Shown: positions 29,085 through 38,838, counted from the first letter of the stretch. The stretch is 64,000 nucleotides of DNA from Deinococcus seoulensis (GCF_014648115.1 NZ_BMQM01000002.1:186001-250000), one strand, 5' to 3'. The notes: generated from the letters alone by a model not told the origin. Numbers and translations: made by a program.

Positions 29085-29690
29085 ATGTCTGCTCACCTTG
29101 ACCCCGCCACTCCCGATCCTTCACCCACCAGCGCTCCCCCGACCGGGACGGGCATTACCCTGGTCGTCACCGAGCGGGTGCGCCGCTCGCAGCTGGAGGC
29201 GTACGAGGCCTGGGCACGCCGCCTGCACGTCCTTCAGGGGGCGCAGCCGGGGTTCGTGGGGCTGCATGTCCTGCGGGACCTGAGCGGGCCGGTCGCGGAG
29301 TACGTGACGCTGGTGCGCTTCCGGGACCGGGCGTCGCTGGAGGCGTGGCGGTCATCGCCCGCCTACCGCGAGGCGCTGACGGAACTGGACCGCTTCACAG
29401 CGGGCGAGGTCGAGTACCGCGAGGCGCAGGGGCTGGAGGCGTGGTTCGACCGGCCCTCGCGGCTGCCGGCGCCGCCGCTGTGGAAGAACGTGCTGGTGGG
29501 CGTGGTGGGCGTGTACCCGCAGATCATGCTGTTCGCGTGGCTGCTGGCGCCCGTGACGGGCGACTGGCCCGCTTGGGCGGCCACGCTGGCGACCGCCTCG
29601 TTGTCCACGTTGTTCCTGAACTGGCCGGTGCTGCCGCTGCTGTCGCGGGCACTGCGGTCCTGGCTGTACCCGGCGCGGCGCGGCGCGTAG
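29085..29690 (+). CDS. ABM-domain protein with C-terminal membrane segments, 201 aa
   Basis: Residues about 24-110 look like an antibiotic biosynthesis monooxygenase (ABM, dimeric alpha-beta barrel) domain: ITLVVTERV, FVGLHVLRD, YVTLVRFRDRASLEAWRSS. Two hydrophobic segments follow (about 137-160 and 165-185), giving a membrane-anchored ABM protein of a type found as a standalone hypothetical in several bacteria. The function of this class is not known. The start is ATG 29085 behind a -10-like box. It converges on the NfeD gene. Confidence 0.75.
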   Translation: MSAHLDPATPDPSPTSAPPTGTGITLVVTERVRRSQLEAYEAWARRLHVLQGAQPGFVGLHVLRDLSGPVAEYVTLVRFRDRASLEAWRSSPAYREALTELDRFTAGEVEYREAQGLEAWFDRPSRLPAPPLWKNVLVGVVGVYPQIMLFAWLLAPVTGDWPAWAATLATASLSTLFLNWPVLPLLSRALRSWLYPARRGA

Positions 29691-29712
29691 ACCGGGAAAG
29701 GGGAACAGCAGG

Positions 29713-29740
29713 CGCGGCCAGAGCAGATGCCCTGGCCGCG
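29713..29740. terminator. Hairpin between convergent genes
   Basis: CGCGGCCAG (29713-29721) pairs perfectly with CTGGCCGCG (29732-29740). It lacks a T run, but lies between the stops at 29690 and 29762. Confidence 0.45.
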
Positions 29741-29761
29741 TGCCGCATTCCCTGAGTCAGC

Positions 29762-30229
29762 TCAGGTCCAGCTGCCGTTGACCTCACGGACGTGCAGGGT
29801 CGCGCCGTCGGCCGCGACGATCAGCACGCGGGACCCGGCGGGCGTGTCGGGACCGGTGGCGCGCCACTCGCCGTCCGCGACGCGCACGCGGCCCACGCCG
29901 TTCTCGATGGCCTGCGTGACGGTCACGGTCTGCCCGACCAGGCGTGTGCTGCCCAGGTTCAGGGTGGCCGCCTCGGGCGAGTCGGGCAGCAGGCGGCTCA
30001 GGTAGCGGCGGCCCAGCAGGACACTGACGACGCTCAGGGCAGCGAACAGCAGCAGTTGCACGGCCACCGGGACGGGCAGCACGAACACCACGAGGCCCAG
30101 CGCGAAGGCGGCCAGTGCCAGCCACACGAAGAACACGCCGGGCGCCGCGACTTCCAGGATCAGCAGCAGGGCGCCCAGCACCCACCAGTGCCAGGGTTGC
30201 ACGCGTTCCAGGGTGGGCAGCCAGTCCAC
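29762..30229 (-). CDS. NfeD-like membrane protein, 155 aa
   Basis: Two to three membrane segments (about residues 12-75, WWVLGALLLILEVAAPG and the following hydrophobic block) are followed by an OB-fold-like C-terminal domain (LVGQTVTVTQAIENGVGRVRV, GSRVLIVAADGATLHV). NfeD proteins are encoded with SPFH/stomatin proteins and probably help organise membrane microdomains. GTG 30229 gives a 4-nt gap to the SPFH gene and starts just before the first membrane segment. It is the short NfeD form without the protease domain. Confidence 0.87.
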   Translation of the reverse strand: MDWLPTLERVQPWHWWVLGALLLILEVAAPGVFFVWLALAAFALGLVVFVLPVPVAVQLLLFAALSVVSVLLGRRYLSRLLPDSPEAATLNLGSTRLVGQTVTVTQAIENGVGRVRVADGEWRATGPDTPAGSRVLIVAADGATLHVREVNGSWT

Positions 30230-30233
30230 GCGC

Positions 30234-31154
30234 CTAGTCCTTGCGGCCGCCGAAGGCTTCGCGCGCGACTTCCGCGATGCCCTGCAGGCTGCCGAGCACA
30301 CTGACGGCCTCGACGGGCAGGATCAGCGTCTTCTGGTTGGGGGCGGTGGCGATGTCTTTCAGGGCGTCCACGTAGCGCTGCGCGACGAAGTAGTTGATGG
30401 CCTGCACGTTCCCGGCGGCGATGGCCTCGCTGACCATGCGGGTCGCTTCGGCCTCGGCCTGCGCCTGCCGTTCGCGGGCCTCGGATTCCAGGAAGGCAGC
30501 CTGGCGGCGGCCCTCGGCGTTCAGGATCTCGGCCTGTTTCTCGCCCTCGGCTTTCAGGATGGCGGCCTGCCGGAAGCCCTCGGCGTCGAGGATGTTGGCG
30601 CGTTTCTCGCGTTCGGCTTTCATCTGGCGGGCCATGCTGGCGACCAGATCGGCCGGCGGTTTGATGTCCTTGACCTCGATGCGGGTGACCTTCACGCCCC
30701 AGGGTGCGGTGGCCTCGTCCACCACGCCAAGCAGGCGGGCGTTGATCTGGTCGCGGTTGCTGAGGAGTTCGTCGAGGTCCATGCTGCCCATCACGGTGCG
30801 GATGTTGGTCATGGTGAGGTTCAGGCTGGCCTGCTGAAGATTCCCGACCTCGTAACTGGCCTTGGCGGCGTCGAGTACCTGGTAGAACACGACGGCGTCC
30901 ACGGTGACGAGCGCGTTGTCGCGGGTGATGACCTCCTGGCTGGGCACGTCGAGGACCTGTTCCATCATGTTGACCTTCCGGCCGATCTGGTCGATGTACG
31001 GAATGATGATGTTCAGTCCGGGCGACAGGGTGCGCTGGAACTTCCCGAAGCGTTCCTGCGTCCACTGGTAGCCCTGCGGGACGCTCTTGACCCCGGCGAA
31101 CAGCGTGATGATGACCAGCAGCAGCAAGACGCTGACAAAAATAGTGAATCCCAT
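30234..31154 (-). CDS. SPFH/stomatin-like (QmcA-type) membrane protein, 306 aa
   Basis: One N-terminal membrane anchor (about 3-20) precedes the SPFH domain ([41 protein letters not shown]), then a long coiled coil with repeated EGE(K/R)QAEILNAEG motifs and the C-terminal [13 protein letters not shown] segment typical of this family. Such proteins scaffold membrane domains and modulate proteases. The start ATG 31154 has a strong AGGAGG. It is operonic with NfeD. Confidence 0.92.
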   Translation of the reverse strand: MGFTIFVSVLLLLVIITLFAGVKSVPQGYQWTQERFGKFQRTLSPGLNIIIPYIDQIGRKVNMMEQVLDVPSQEVITRDNALVTVDAVVFYQVLDAAKASYEVGNLQQASLNLTMTNIRTVMGSMDLDELLSNRDQINARLLGVVDEATAPWGVKVTRIEVKDIKPPADLVASMARQMKAEREKRANILDAEGFRQAAILKAEGEKQAEILNAEGRRQAAFLESEARERQAQAEAEATRMVSEAIAAGNVQAINYFVAQRYVDALKDIATAPNQKTLILPVEAVSVLGSLQGIAEVAREAFGGRKD

Positions 31155-31176
31155 GGTGCCTCCTGTGTACAGGTCG

Positions 31177-31743
31177 TTACGCGCCGCCCGGCCCGGAAGT
31201 TCCCTGCGCATCCGGCCACGCGACGGTCACGCTGCCCAGCAGCGGCAGCGCCTGCCAGACCGTCCAGGGATCGCGTCCGGTCAGGTGCGCGGCCAGGAGG
31301 CTGATGACGGTGCCGTGCGCCACGACCGCCACGCACGGCTGCGGGTGAGCGGTCATGACGGCCGTGACGGCGTTATGGAAGCGCGTCAGGGCGTCGCGGG
31401 CACTCTCCTCGCCGCTGACCACCTGCTCCGGGTGATCGAAGAACCGGCGGATATCCGCCTCGAACGCGGCCGGATCGGGCCGCCAGGGGGCCGTGTAGCG
31501 CAGTTGCTCGTGCAGGCCCTGCATGGGCCGCAGCGGTGCGCCCAGCGCGGCGGCCAGTCCCTGCGCGGTGGCGTGCGCCTTGGGTTCCACACTGCACGCC
31601 ACAAGATCCGGGCGGGGGTGCAGGGCCGCCAGCAGCGTGGGCAGGTCGGTCAGGGCGTCGTCGGCCAGCGGCCAGTCGTGCGCGGCCACCTGCGGGTCGA
31701 TGCGGGGGCGGCCGTGCTTGATCAGGTGCAGGGTGCGGGTCAT
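31177..31743 (-). CDS. Histidine phosphatase family protein, 188 aa
   Basis: The N-terminal LHLIKHGRP carries the phospho-accepting His in a KHG variant of the usual RHG motif. The second conserved His lies in [17 protein letters not shown], and the GEES segment supplies the acid. It belongs to the phosphoglycerate mutase-like phosphatases; the substrate is unknown. The 37-bp gap to the divergent ABC gene must hold both promoters. It lies 22 nt upstream of the SPFH gene on the same strand. Confidence 0.87.
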   Translation of the reverse strand: MTRTLHLIKHGRPRIDPQVAAHDWPLADDALTDLPTLLAALHPRPDLVACSVEPKAHATAQGLAAALGAPLRPMQGLHEQLRYTAPWRPDPAAFEADIRRFFDHPEQVVSGEESARDALTRFHNAVTAVMTAHPQPCVAVVAHGTVISLLAAHLTGRDPWTVWQALPLLGSVTVAWPDAQGTSGPGGA

Positions 31744-31767
31744 GCCCCTGTCGTAGCACGCGCCCGC

Positions 31768-31773
31768 TAGACT
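31768..31773 (+). promoter_or_regulatory. -10 box TAGACT (leaderless ABC gene at 31781)
   Basis: TAGACT lies 7 nt before the ATG at 31781, with no Shine-Dalgarno sequence. Confidence 0.55.
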
Positions 31774-31780
31774 CGCGGGC

Positions 31781-33262
31781 ATGACGGCGCTGGTGACCCT
31801 GGAGAACGTGACGGTGGTGGCCGGGGGCCGCACGCTGCTGGAGAACGTGACGCTGGAGGTCGGCCGGGGCGAGGCGCTGCTGCTGCGCGGCCCGAACGGG
31901 GGCGGCAAGACGTCGCTGCTGCGGCTGCTGTCGGGCGAGGTCGCCCCGGTCAGTGGGCGGCGGGTGTACCGGCTGGGCGGGCAGGAGCAGACTTCGGCGG
32001 TGCGGGCGCGGCGGTCCCTGGCGGTGGTGGGGCCGGACGCCGAGGCGTTCTACCTGACGCGCGACTGGGCGGTGACGGTGCGGGACCTGCTGCTGGGCGC
32101 AGCGCGCGGCGAGCGCCTGAACCTGTGGGAGGCCACCCCCGCCGAGGAGCGGCGCGTGGCCGACGTGGCGGCCCTGACCGGGCTGGGGCCGCTGCTGGAG
32201 CGGGACGTGCGGACCCTCAGTCACGGGCAGCGGCGGCGGGCGGTGCTGGGCGCGGCATTGATGCCCGCGCCGGAACTGCTGCTGCTGGACGAGTTCACGG
32301 ACGGCCTGAGCGGCGAGGCCCGCGCGGAACTGGGGGCCGTGATTGCCGGACTGCACGCCTCGGGCGTGACGGTCGTGCTGGCCTCTCACCGGCCGGAGGA
32401 AGCACCGGACCTGCCGTGGCGGACCGTGACCGTGCAGACCGGACAGGTGCGCGCCGGACCCGCACCGGCCCGGTCGGACGGCCCGGCAGGAAGCGCGCCC
32501 GACTGGCCGACCTTTCCTGCCCCGCCGACCGGCGACCTGCCACCCACGCTGGTGCAACTGGAGAACGTCAGCGTGTACCGCAACGGGCACCGCGCCCTGG
32601 GACCGGTCTCGTGGTCGTGGCAGGCCGGGCAGCACTGGCTGGTGACGGGCGGGAACGGCAGCGGCAAGAGCACCCTGGCGCGCCTGATCGCCGGGGAACT
32701 GCACCCCGCGCTGGGCGGGCAGGTGACGCGGCCGTTCCTGACGCGCGACCTGCTGAGCGACCGGCGGCGCGGCGTGGGGCTGGTCAGCGCGGAACTGGGC
32801 ATCCGGCAGCGGCGCGAGTGGACGGGCCGGGACGTGATCGGCAGCGCCTGGGACGGCACGGAAGGGTTCACGCACACCCTGGACGCCGCGCAGCACGCCG
32901 AGGTGGACCGGCTGGCGGCCGTCCTGAACGTCACGGACCTGCTGGACCGCCCGGCCGACACGCTCTCGCAGGGGCAGTTGCGGCGGCTGCTGCTGGCCCG
33001 CTCGGTCGCGCACCGCCCGCGCCTGCTGATCCTGGACGAGGGCCTGGACTTCCTGGACGCCGGGTCCCGCGCCGCGTTCCTGGGCCTGCTGCCGGACCTC
33101 GTGCGCGGCGGCACGCACCTGCTGGTCGTCGCCCACCGCGCGTCCGACGCCCCGGCGGGCCTGACCCACCACCTGCACCTGTCGGCGGGCCGGGTGGCGT
33201 TCTGTGGACCGCGCACGCCGGGCCGCGCGTCAGATTCGGCTCACCTTCAGGCACTACCCTGA
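31781..33262 (+). CDS. ABC protein with two ATP-binding domains (ModF-like), 493 aa
   Basis: Two complete NBDs sit in one chain: Walker A GPNGGGKTS near 40 and GGNGSGKST near 290, with signatures LSHGQRRRA and LSQGQLRRLL and Walker B LLLLDEF and LLILDEG. No membrane component is encoded nearby. This arrangement matches ModF/PhrA-type proteins, whose role (linked to molybdate operons or repair in other species) is unclear; here no mod genes are adjacent. The start is ATG 31781, leaderless. Confidence 0.85.
   Translation: MTALVTLENVTVVAGGRTLLENVTLEVGRGEALLLRGPNGGGKTSLLRLLSGEVAPVSGRRVYRLGGQEQTSAVRARRSLAVVGPDAEAFYLTRDWAVTVRDLLLGAARGERLNLWEATPAEERRVADVAALTGLGPLLERDVRTLSHGQRRRAVLGAALMPAPELLLLDEFTDGLSGEARAELGAVIAGLHASGVTVVLASHRPEEAPDLPWRTVTVQTGQVRAGPAPARSDGPAGSAPDWPTFPAPPTGDLPPTLVQLENVSVYRNGHRALGPVSWSWQAGQHWLVTGGNGSGKSTLARLIAGELHPALGGQVTRPFLTRDLLSDRRRGVGLVSAELGIRQRREWTGRDVIGSAWDGTEGFTHTLDAAQHAEVDRLAAVLNVTDLLDRPADTLSQGQLRRLLLARSVAHRPRLLILDEGLDFLDAGSRAAFLGLLPDLVRGGTHLLVVAHRASDAPAGLTHHLHLSAGRVAFCGPRTPGRASDSAHLQALP
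33255..33260 (+). promoter_or_regulatory. -10 box TACCCT (leaderless gene at 33268)
   Basis: TACCCT lies 7 nt before the ATG at 33268 and overlaps the last codons of the upstream ABC gene. Confidence 0.5.
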
Positions 33263-33267
33263 GCCGC

Positions 33268-33822
33268 ATGAAGCGTGCCCTCCTGACCCTCGCCCTGCTC
33301 GCCGCGCCCGCCCTGACCGGCGCGGCGTCCGCCCAGACCACCCCCGCCCCCGCCACGCCGGAAACCCGGACCATCGAGGCCATCACCGCCACGAGCGAGA
33401 AAGGCTACTCGATCCGCGTACCGGCCGGCTGGACGCCCCTGAAGAACGTGCCCGGCACCGACGTGGCGTTCGTGTACCAGAAGATCGGCAGCCTGCGCCC
33501 CACCGTCACGGTCGTCGTGCAGGACATCCCCGCCGACCTGAAAGCCACGCTGGCCGACGTGCGCGACCTGAACGCCCGCAAGATGCCCGACGTGGTGCCC
33601 AAACTGAAGATGCTGGGCGAGAAGACCGTGAAAGTCAGCGGCAAACCCGCCATCCTCTGGACGTACACCGGCGACGGCGAGGGCGGCACCGTCCGCTGGA
33701 CGCAGGTGTTCACCCTGAAAAACAACCGCCTGTACACCGCGACCCTCATGACGCCCACCGGCACGCCCGGCGACGTGATCGAGCAGGGCCGCGCCATTCT
33801 CGACTCGCTGACCCTGAAGTAA
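33268..33822 (+). CDS. Secreted PsbP/DcrB-like protein, 184 aa
   Basis: A signal peptide (1-23, ending ASAQ) is followed by a domain with YSIRVPAGWTPLKNVPGTDVAFV and a late FTLKNNRLYTATLMTP and VIEQGRAILDSL, which resembles the PsbP/DUF1795 fold used by small periplasmic proteins of unknown function. It lies 5 nt past the ABC gene but has its own promoter box. A strong bidirectional terminator follows. Confidence 0.75.
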   Translation: MKRALLTLALLAAPALTGAASAQTTPAPATPETRTIEAITATSEKGYSIRVPAGWTPLKNVPGTDVAFVYQKIGSLRPTVTVVVQDIPADLKATLADVRDLNARKMPDVVPKLKMLGEKTVKVSGKPAILWTYTGDGEGGTVRWTQVFTLKNNRLYTATLMTPTGTPGDVIEQGRAILDSLTLK

Positions 33823-33829
33823 GCCAGGA

Positions 33830-33877
33830 CGCAGTGGTGGCCCGGTCGATCCCAGCGGTCGCCGGGCCACCACTGCG
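33830..33877. terminator. Bidirectional terminator
   Basis: A perfect 16-bp stem (33830-33845 with 33862-33877) with a 16-nt loop lies between the convergent genes ending at 33822 and 33880. Confidence 0.7.
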
Positions 33878-33879
33878 TA

Positions 33880-34692
33880 TCAGCGGGTCGCGGCCAGCCG
33901 GTCGGCCCAGGCGTGCAGGAATGCGCCCAGGTCCGCCTGTTGCGGCACGCGGGTGTTCGCGTGCGGGGTCAGCAGGGGCAGCGAGCCGACCTGCACGGCG
34001 TACGCGGCGACGTCCAGCATCGCCTCGTCGTTGTCGCTGTCTCCGAAGGCGACGGTCTGCGTGTGCGGCACGTTCAGGGCGTCCGCGATCAGGGTCAGGG
34101 CCGCGCCCTTGTGCGCGCCCTGCGGCGTGACGGTCAGGAAGTGCGGGTACGGGTCCTGCGCGCCGGTCAGGACCAGGTGCGGGTGCGTGGCCCGCAGCCG
34201 CCCGGCGAACGCCGCGACCTGCGGGTGGTAGTACCCGACCTTCAGGATGCCCTCGCGGGGCGCGTCGGCCAGGGGGCGGAACTGGCGCAGCACCATCCAC
34301 GGTTCGGGTTCCACGCCGGGCGGCAGGTCCACGTACAGGCCGTCGGCGGTGAACAGGACCACGCGCGCGCCGTCCAGTTCGTGCGCCAGCGTGGCCTCCA
34401 GGTCCGCGTCGCTGAAGCGCGCCTCGGCGTGCAGGTCCGCGCCCACCGTGATGCGGCCGCCGTTGTTGGTGGCGACCGCGTCGGGCTGCATGACGCGCAG
34501 CACCTGCGACGGCGGCGTGTCGCGTCCGGTGATGATGGCCAGTTTCACGCCCAGCGCCCGCAGCCGCGCCAGGGCCTGCGCCGCGTCGGGCTGCACCTCG
34601 CGTCCCGCGTCGGGGATCAGGGTGCCGTCCAGATCGAAGGCCATCAGGAGCGGCGGGGTCACGGGCAGGTCGGCGGGCAGGGTCACGGTCAC
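33880..34692 (-). CDS. HAD-family phosphatase (Cof type), 270 aa
   Basis: The HAD motifs are intact: DLDGT with the nucleophile near residue 20, the TGR of motif II, a conserved Lys in AHKGAALTL and GDSDNDEAML for motifs III/IV. The C2 cap places it with Cof-type sugar-phosphate or cofactor phosphatases; the substrate is not predictable. Translation starts at GTG 34692 in a 4-nt overlap with the preceding HAD gene, so they are co-expressed. Confidence 0.88.
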   Translation of the reverse strand: MTVTLPADLPVTPPLLMAFDLDGTLIPDAGREVQPDAAQALARLRALGVKLAIITGRDTPPSQVLRVMQPDAVATNNGGRITVGADLHAEARFSDADLEATLAHELDGARVVLFTADGLYVDLPPGVEPEPWMVLRQFRPLADAPREGILKVGYYHPQVAAFAGRLRATHPHLVLTGAQDPYPHFLTVTPQGAHKGAALTLIADALNVPHTQTVAFGDSDNDEAMLDVAAYAVQVGSLPLLTPHANTRVPQQADLGAFLHAWADRLAATR

Positions 34693-35444
34693 GCGCGGCA
34701 GCCTAGCGCGTCCGCCCGGCAGCGCGCGAGGACGGGGGGCACATCCGCCGGGCCGGGTGCGCTCAGGTGCGCGGCGTGCAGGGCCGGGTGTGCGCCTACC
34801 CGCAGGAAGGTCCGGGCATGCGGGAGCATGGCGGCGTCGGCGGGGCCGTCCCCGGCCGCCCAGGTGCGCGCGGCCGGCACGCCGAGGTGCGTGGCGAGGT
34901 CCCGCAGCGCCTCACCCTTGCCGGCGCCCGCTGCGACCAGGACCAGTCGGTCGCGGCGTTCGCGGATGACCTGCGCGCCCGGAATGGCCGCCCACTGCGC
35001 CTGGAGCCCGTCCAGGCGGTCGGCGTCCGGCTGGCCGTGCACGACTTTCAGGGGTGCGGGGGCGTGCGGCCAGCGGTCCTCGAAGTCGGGGTCGGTGTGC
35101 CGCAGGATGCCGCGCGGGTCGGGCGTGACGATCAGGGTCTTACAACGGCCGCCGCGCTCGGTGGGCGTGAGGGCGCCCAGGGCCGCGTGGACGGCCGTTG
35201 TCGGCAGGGTGCGCTCCCACAGCACGCGGCCCTCGCAGCGCAGCCACGCGCCGTAGCAGCGGGACACGCTGTGCAGCGGCCAGTCCCGCAGCAGTGGCGG
35301 AAGGCGTCCGCGCGCCGTGATGACCGCGACGTGCGCGCCGCCCAGCTGCCACGCCCGCAGTTCGTCCAGCAGGCCGGGTGGGGGCTGCGTGTCCGGGCCG
35401 ATCAGGGTTCCGTCGAGGTCCAGGGCCAGCAGTGCGGTGGGCAC
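34689..35444 (-). CDS. HAD-family phosphatase, second member of the pair, 251 aa
   Basis: DLDGTLIG near residue 8 supplies the nucleophile, TARGR is motif II, and AAGDGPADAAML is the GDGxxD metal site, with a C2-type cap between. It is a diverged relative of its downstream neighbour. The GTG at 35444 is chosen over one at 35465 because TACCGT sits exactly 6 nt before it, the leaderless signature seen elsewhere in the window, and because HAD proteins usually begin close to the DxD motif. Confidence 0.85.
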   Translation of the reverse strand: MPTALLALDLDGTLIGPDTQPPPGLLDELRAWQLGGAHVAVITARGRLPPLLRDWPLHSVSRCYGAWLRCEGRVLWERTLPTTAVHAALGALTPTERGGRCKTLIVTPDPRGILRHTDPDFEDRWPHAPAPLKVVHGQPDADRLDGLQAQWAAIPGAQVIRERRDRLVLVAAGAGKGEALRDLATHLGVPAARTWAAGDGPADAAMLPHARTFLRVGAHPALHAAHLSAPGPADVPPVLARCRADALGCRA

Positions 35445-35450
35445 GCAGGT

Positions 35451-35456
35451 ACGGTA
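35451..35456 (-). promoter_or_regulatory. -10 box TACCGT (leaderless HAD gene)
   Basis: On the minus strand TACCGT lies 6 nt before the GTG at 35444. Confidence 0.5.
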
Positions 35457-35479
35457 GCGCGGCACGGTCGGTAAAGTGC

Positions 35480-35514
35480 ACGAAAATGCGCCGCTCCCAG
35501 AGCGGGAGCGGCGC
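35480..35514 (-). terminator. Terminator of rplS
   Basis: A perfect 11-bp stem (35504-35514 with 35488-35498) with a 5-nt loop is followed on the minus strand by ATTTTCG. It closes the rplS transcript before the HAD gene promoter. Confidence 0.85.
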
Positions 35515-35531
35515 GGTGAAACCGGTTGGGT

Positions 35532-35990
35532 TTACTCGCCCTGGGTTTCGGTGGTGGCGGCGGCCGCTTCGGCCTTGGCGGCCTTCTCGGCCTGGGCGCG
35601 GGCGGCGTCCTTCATCACGCGGCTGCGGTCGTTCTTGATGCGGGCAGCCTTGCCGCGCAGGTCGCGCAGGTAGTACAGCTTGGCGCGGCGGACCTTACCG
35701 CGTTCCAGCACGCTGATCTTGGCCAGCAGGGGGCTGCTGAAGGGGAACACGCGCTCGACGCCTTCACCGAAGGAGATCTTGCGGACCGTGAAGCTCTTGC
35801 GGCTGCCCGAGCCGTTGATGGCGATGACGACGCCTTCGAAGGCCTGGTTGCGGGTGCGGGTGCCTTCCACGACCTTCGTTTCCACGCGGACAGTGTCGCC
35901 GGGGCGGAATTCGGGGGCGTCGGTCTTGATGTGGGGCTGCTCGACGGCGCGCAGGATGGCGCCACGGTTCGCTTTGATTGCGTGCTGCAT
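35532..35990 (-). CDS. rplS: 50S ribosomal protein L19, 152 aa
   Basis: L19 sits at the 30S-50S interface near the aminoacyl-tRNA region. [43 protein letters not shown], the [15 protein letters not shown] segment and [17 protein letters not shown] are diagnostic. The protein has an Ala/Glu-rich C-terminal extension of about 35 residues beyond the usual end. The start ATG 35990 has AAGGAGC; the frame is open upstream but that part is leader. It is monocistronic with its own promoter and terminator. Confidence 0.97.
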   Translation of the reverse strand: MQHAIKANRGAILRAVEQPHIKTDAPEFRPGDTVRVETKVVEGTRTRNQAFEGVVIAINGSGSRKSFTVRKISFGEGVERVFPFSSPLLAKISVLERGKVRRAKLYYLRDLRGKAARIKNDRSRVMKDAARAQAEKAAKAEAAAATTETQGE

Positions 35991-36102
35991 GATTTGCTCC
36001 TTCGGGCAGCGGACCGTCCCACCGTCCCGCTGTCTGCGGGCAGAGACGTTCGTGCTCCTGTGTGAACGGGTCGCCGCCAGGGGCAGTCGACCGGACCGTA
36101 AG

Positions 36103-36133
36103 AGTATAGCAGGTTCCGGGCCGCACTCGGCAA
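36103..36133 (-). promoter_or_regulatory. Promoter of rplS
   Basis: On the minus strand TTGCCG (36128-36133) and TATACT (36103-36108) lie 19 bp apart, giving a leader of about 105 nt before the ATG at 35990. The spacing is 2 bp longer than ideal. Confidence 0.55.
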
Positions 36134-36317
36134 GTCGCGCGCCGGGCTTCGCGGGGAGCGGGGTGGGCCGGGTGTGCCGGCACCGGCCGACCTCACCAGC
36201 TCCGTCCATTCCGGCCGGACGCTCCCGACCAGCGCGGGGCGCAGGATTCACCAGCGTCGCTGGTCAATACGTCCCGAACACCCGCCTGCGACACGATAAA
36301 AGCCGGGCAGCGCGGCG

Positions 36318-36323
36318 TACAAT
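36318..36323 (+). promoter_or_regulatory. -10 box TACAAT of lipB (leaderless)
   Basis: TACAAT lies 6 nt before the ATG at 36330, with no Shine-Dalgarno sequence. Confidence 0.6.
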
Positions 36324-36329
36324 CGCCGC

Positions 36330-37046
36330 ATGACGCACGCCCCCTTCGACGTTCTGGACCTCGGCGTCACGCCGTACCGGGACGCCTGGGACCTTCAGAA
36401 ACAACACCACGAGCGGGTCGTGGCCGGGGGCCGCCCGGTGCTGCTGCTCGTGGAACACCCTCCCGTCCTCACGCTGGGCCGCAAAGCCCGCGAGGGAACC
36501 AACATCATCGTCACGCGCGACTACCTGACCCGACAGGGCATAGAAGTGCTGGAAGTCGAACGCGGCGGCGACGTCACCTACCACGGCCCCGGCCAGCTGG
36601 TCGCGTACGCCATCTTCCCCGTCGGCCGGAAAGTCGCGGACTTCCTGCGCCTGCTGGAACAGGCGACCATCGCCGCGCTGCGCGACCTGGGCCTCCCGGA
36701 CGCCCGCCCGAACCCCGGGTACGCCGGCGTGTACGTGAACCCCAGAGAGGTCAACGGCCGCACGTACGACCAGAAGATCGCGTCGTTCGGCGTGGCCGTC
36801 AAACGCCACGTCGCCCTGCACGGCCTGGGGCTGAACGTCACCACGAACCTCCAGCACTTCGAGCTGATCGTCCCGTGCGGCCTGGACGACACGCACATGA
36901 CCAGCGTGCAGCGCGAGTACGACCTGCGCGGCCAGCCCAGAACGGCCAGCATGCAGGACGCCAGGGACGCCCTGACCCGCGCTTTCACCGACACCTTCGC
37001 CACCTACGACTGGACGCTGCCCGCCACTGCGGCAGCCGGGAGCTGA
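36330..37046 (+). CDS. lipB: Octanoyl-[ACP]:protein octanoyltransferase LipB, 238 aa
   Basis: LipB moves octanoyl groups from acyl carrier protein to the lipoyl domains of 2-oxoacid dehydrogenases and the glycine cleavage H protein. [12 protein letters not shown] at 78-89 is the family signature; the catalytic Cys is C183 in IVPCGLDD and the catalytic Lys is K149 in [13 protein letters not shown]. Length is typical. lipA follows 4 nt downstream, so the two steps of lipoate synthesis are co-expressed. Confidence 0.97.
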   Translation: MTHAPFDVLDLGVTPYRDAWDLQKQHHERVVAGGRPVLLLVEHPPVLTLGRKAREGTNIIVTRDYLTRQGIEVLEVERGGDVTYHGPGQLVAYAIFPVGRKVADFLRLLEQATIAALRDLGLPDARPNPGYAGVYVNPREVNGRTYDQKIASFGVAVKRHVALHGLGLNVTTNLQHFELIVPCGLDDTHMTSVQREYDLRGQPRTASMQDARDALTRAFTDTFATYDWTLPATAAAGS

Positions 37047-37050
37047 ACCC

Positions 37051-38043
<993 letters not shown>

Positions 38044-38064
38044 GGGCAGGACACACGACACATG

Positions 38065-38090
38065 GGGACCGGGATTGGACGCCCGGTCCC
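38065..38090 (+). terminator. Hairpin after lipA, abutting the next promoter box
   Basis: GGGACCGGG (38065-38073) pairs with CCCGGTCCC (38082-38090), loop 8 nt. There is no T run; the stem ends exactly where the -10-like TATGCT begins, so it could be a terminator, an operator, or both. Confidence 0.45.
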
Positions 38091-38096
38091 TATGCT
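38091..38096 (+). promoter_or_regulatory. -10 box TATGCT (leaderless gene at 38103)
   Basis: TATGCT lies 6 nt before the ATG at 38103. Confidence 0.55.
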
Positions 38097-38102
38097 GTAT
38101 GC

Positions 38103-38789
38103 ATGCCCTCCACAACCATGAGCGTGAACCGCCTGGAACTGCTGAAGTTCATGAACTCCGGCGACCAAGGCGCCAACGGGCACCACACCGGCATGACGGG
38201 GTTGATCGGCGAGCCGCTGGCGGTCGGGCTGATCCTGCACTACCTGCGCAAGAACCATACGGACGCAACGTGCGTGAGCATGAAGGTCACGACGGGAGCG
38301 AAGAAAGGCCCCAGGCTCGACGCCTGGATTCGCGACGGGGTCACCCTGTACCAGACCGAGATCAAGATGTGGGGCGGAAACGCCATCGGGGGCGTCTACC
38401 TCGCGCCGGACACCTCGAAAGAGCAACTCCGCGAGATCGGCCAGCGCCAGTGGCACCGGTGGATCTGGGATCAGGAGAACACGAAGTTTCAGGAAGCACT
38501 CGTTCAGAAAGTCCTGCGACCCATGCAGCGGCCCGCCGGATACGAGAGCGACGCGTACCGGGTCGAACCCCTCCTGTGCCTGTGGTGGCTCGTTCATCCC
38601 GACGATACGGATACCAGCTGGACCACCGTGCCGCTGCCGCAGGGGTCGCCGTTCAAACAGGTTCATGTCTTCTCGCTGACCCGGTACCTGATGGGCCTGA
38701 CAGAGGAAGTTCTGCACCTGGAACTCCCCCTGCTTGGACAGCGCTTCGCGTGGCTGGACCGCATCTTCCCCGACCCTCCCGCCCCGTAA
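38103..38789 (+). CDS. Orphan protein with PD-(D/E)XK nuclease-like motif, 228 aa
   Basis: I do not recognise a named family. Residues 36-48 (GEPLAVGLILHYL) form a helix with a conserved-type Glu (E37); then D73 in RLDAW and E86-x-K88 in YQTEIKMW follow at the spacing of a PD-(D/E)XK restriction-endonuclease core (helix E, strand D, strand ExK). The second half contains many Trp and Leu residues. Nothing suggests a methyltransferase partner. It could be a solitary nuclease, a repair enzyme or an inactive fold relative. The start ATG 38103 follows a leaderless box. Confidence 0.6.
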   Translation: MPSTTMSVNRLELLKFMNSGDQGANGHHTGMTGLIGEPLAVGLILHYLRKNHTDATCVSMKVTTGAKKGPRLDAWIRDGVTLYQTEIKMWGGNAIGGVYLAPDTSKEQLREIGQRQWHRWIWDQENTKFQEALVQKVLRPMQRPAGYESDAYRVEPLLCLWWLVHPDDTDTSWTTVPLPQGSPFKQVHVFSLTRYLMGLTEEVLHLELPLLGQRFAWLDRIFPDPPAP

Positions 38790-38838
38790 TGCCTCTGTAA
38801 TCTGGGCGGCGCACGCTGCGGGCAGGAGGTTTCACCCC

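Noticed and set aside
38251..38275. CATACGGACG-like string in the orphan nuclease-like gene
   Set aside because: It resembles the end of the repeat family but has no partner end or TNA flank and is inside a coding region.
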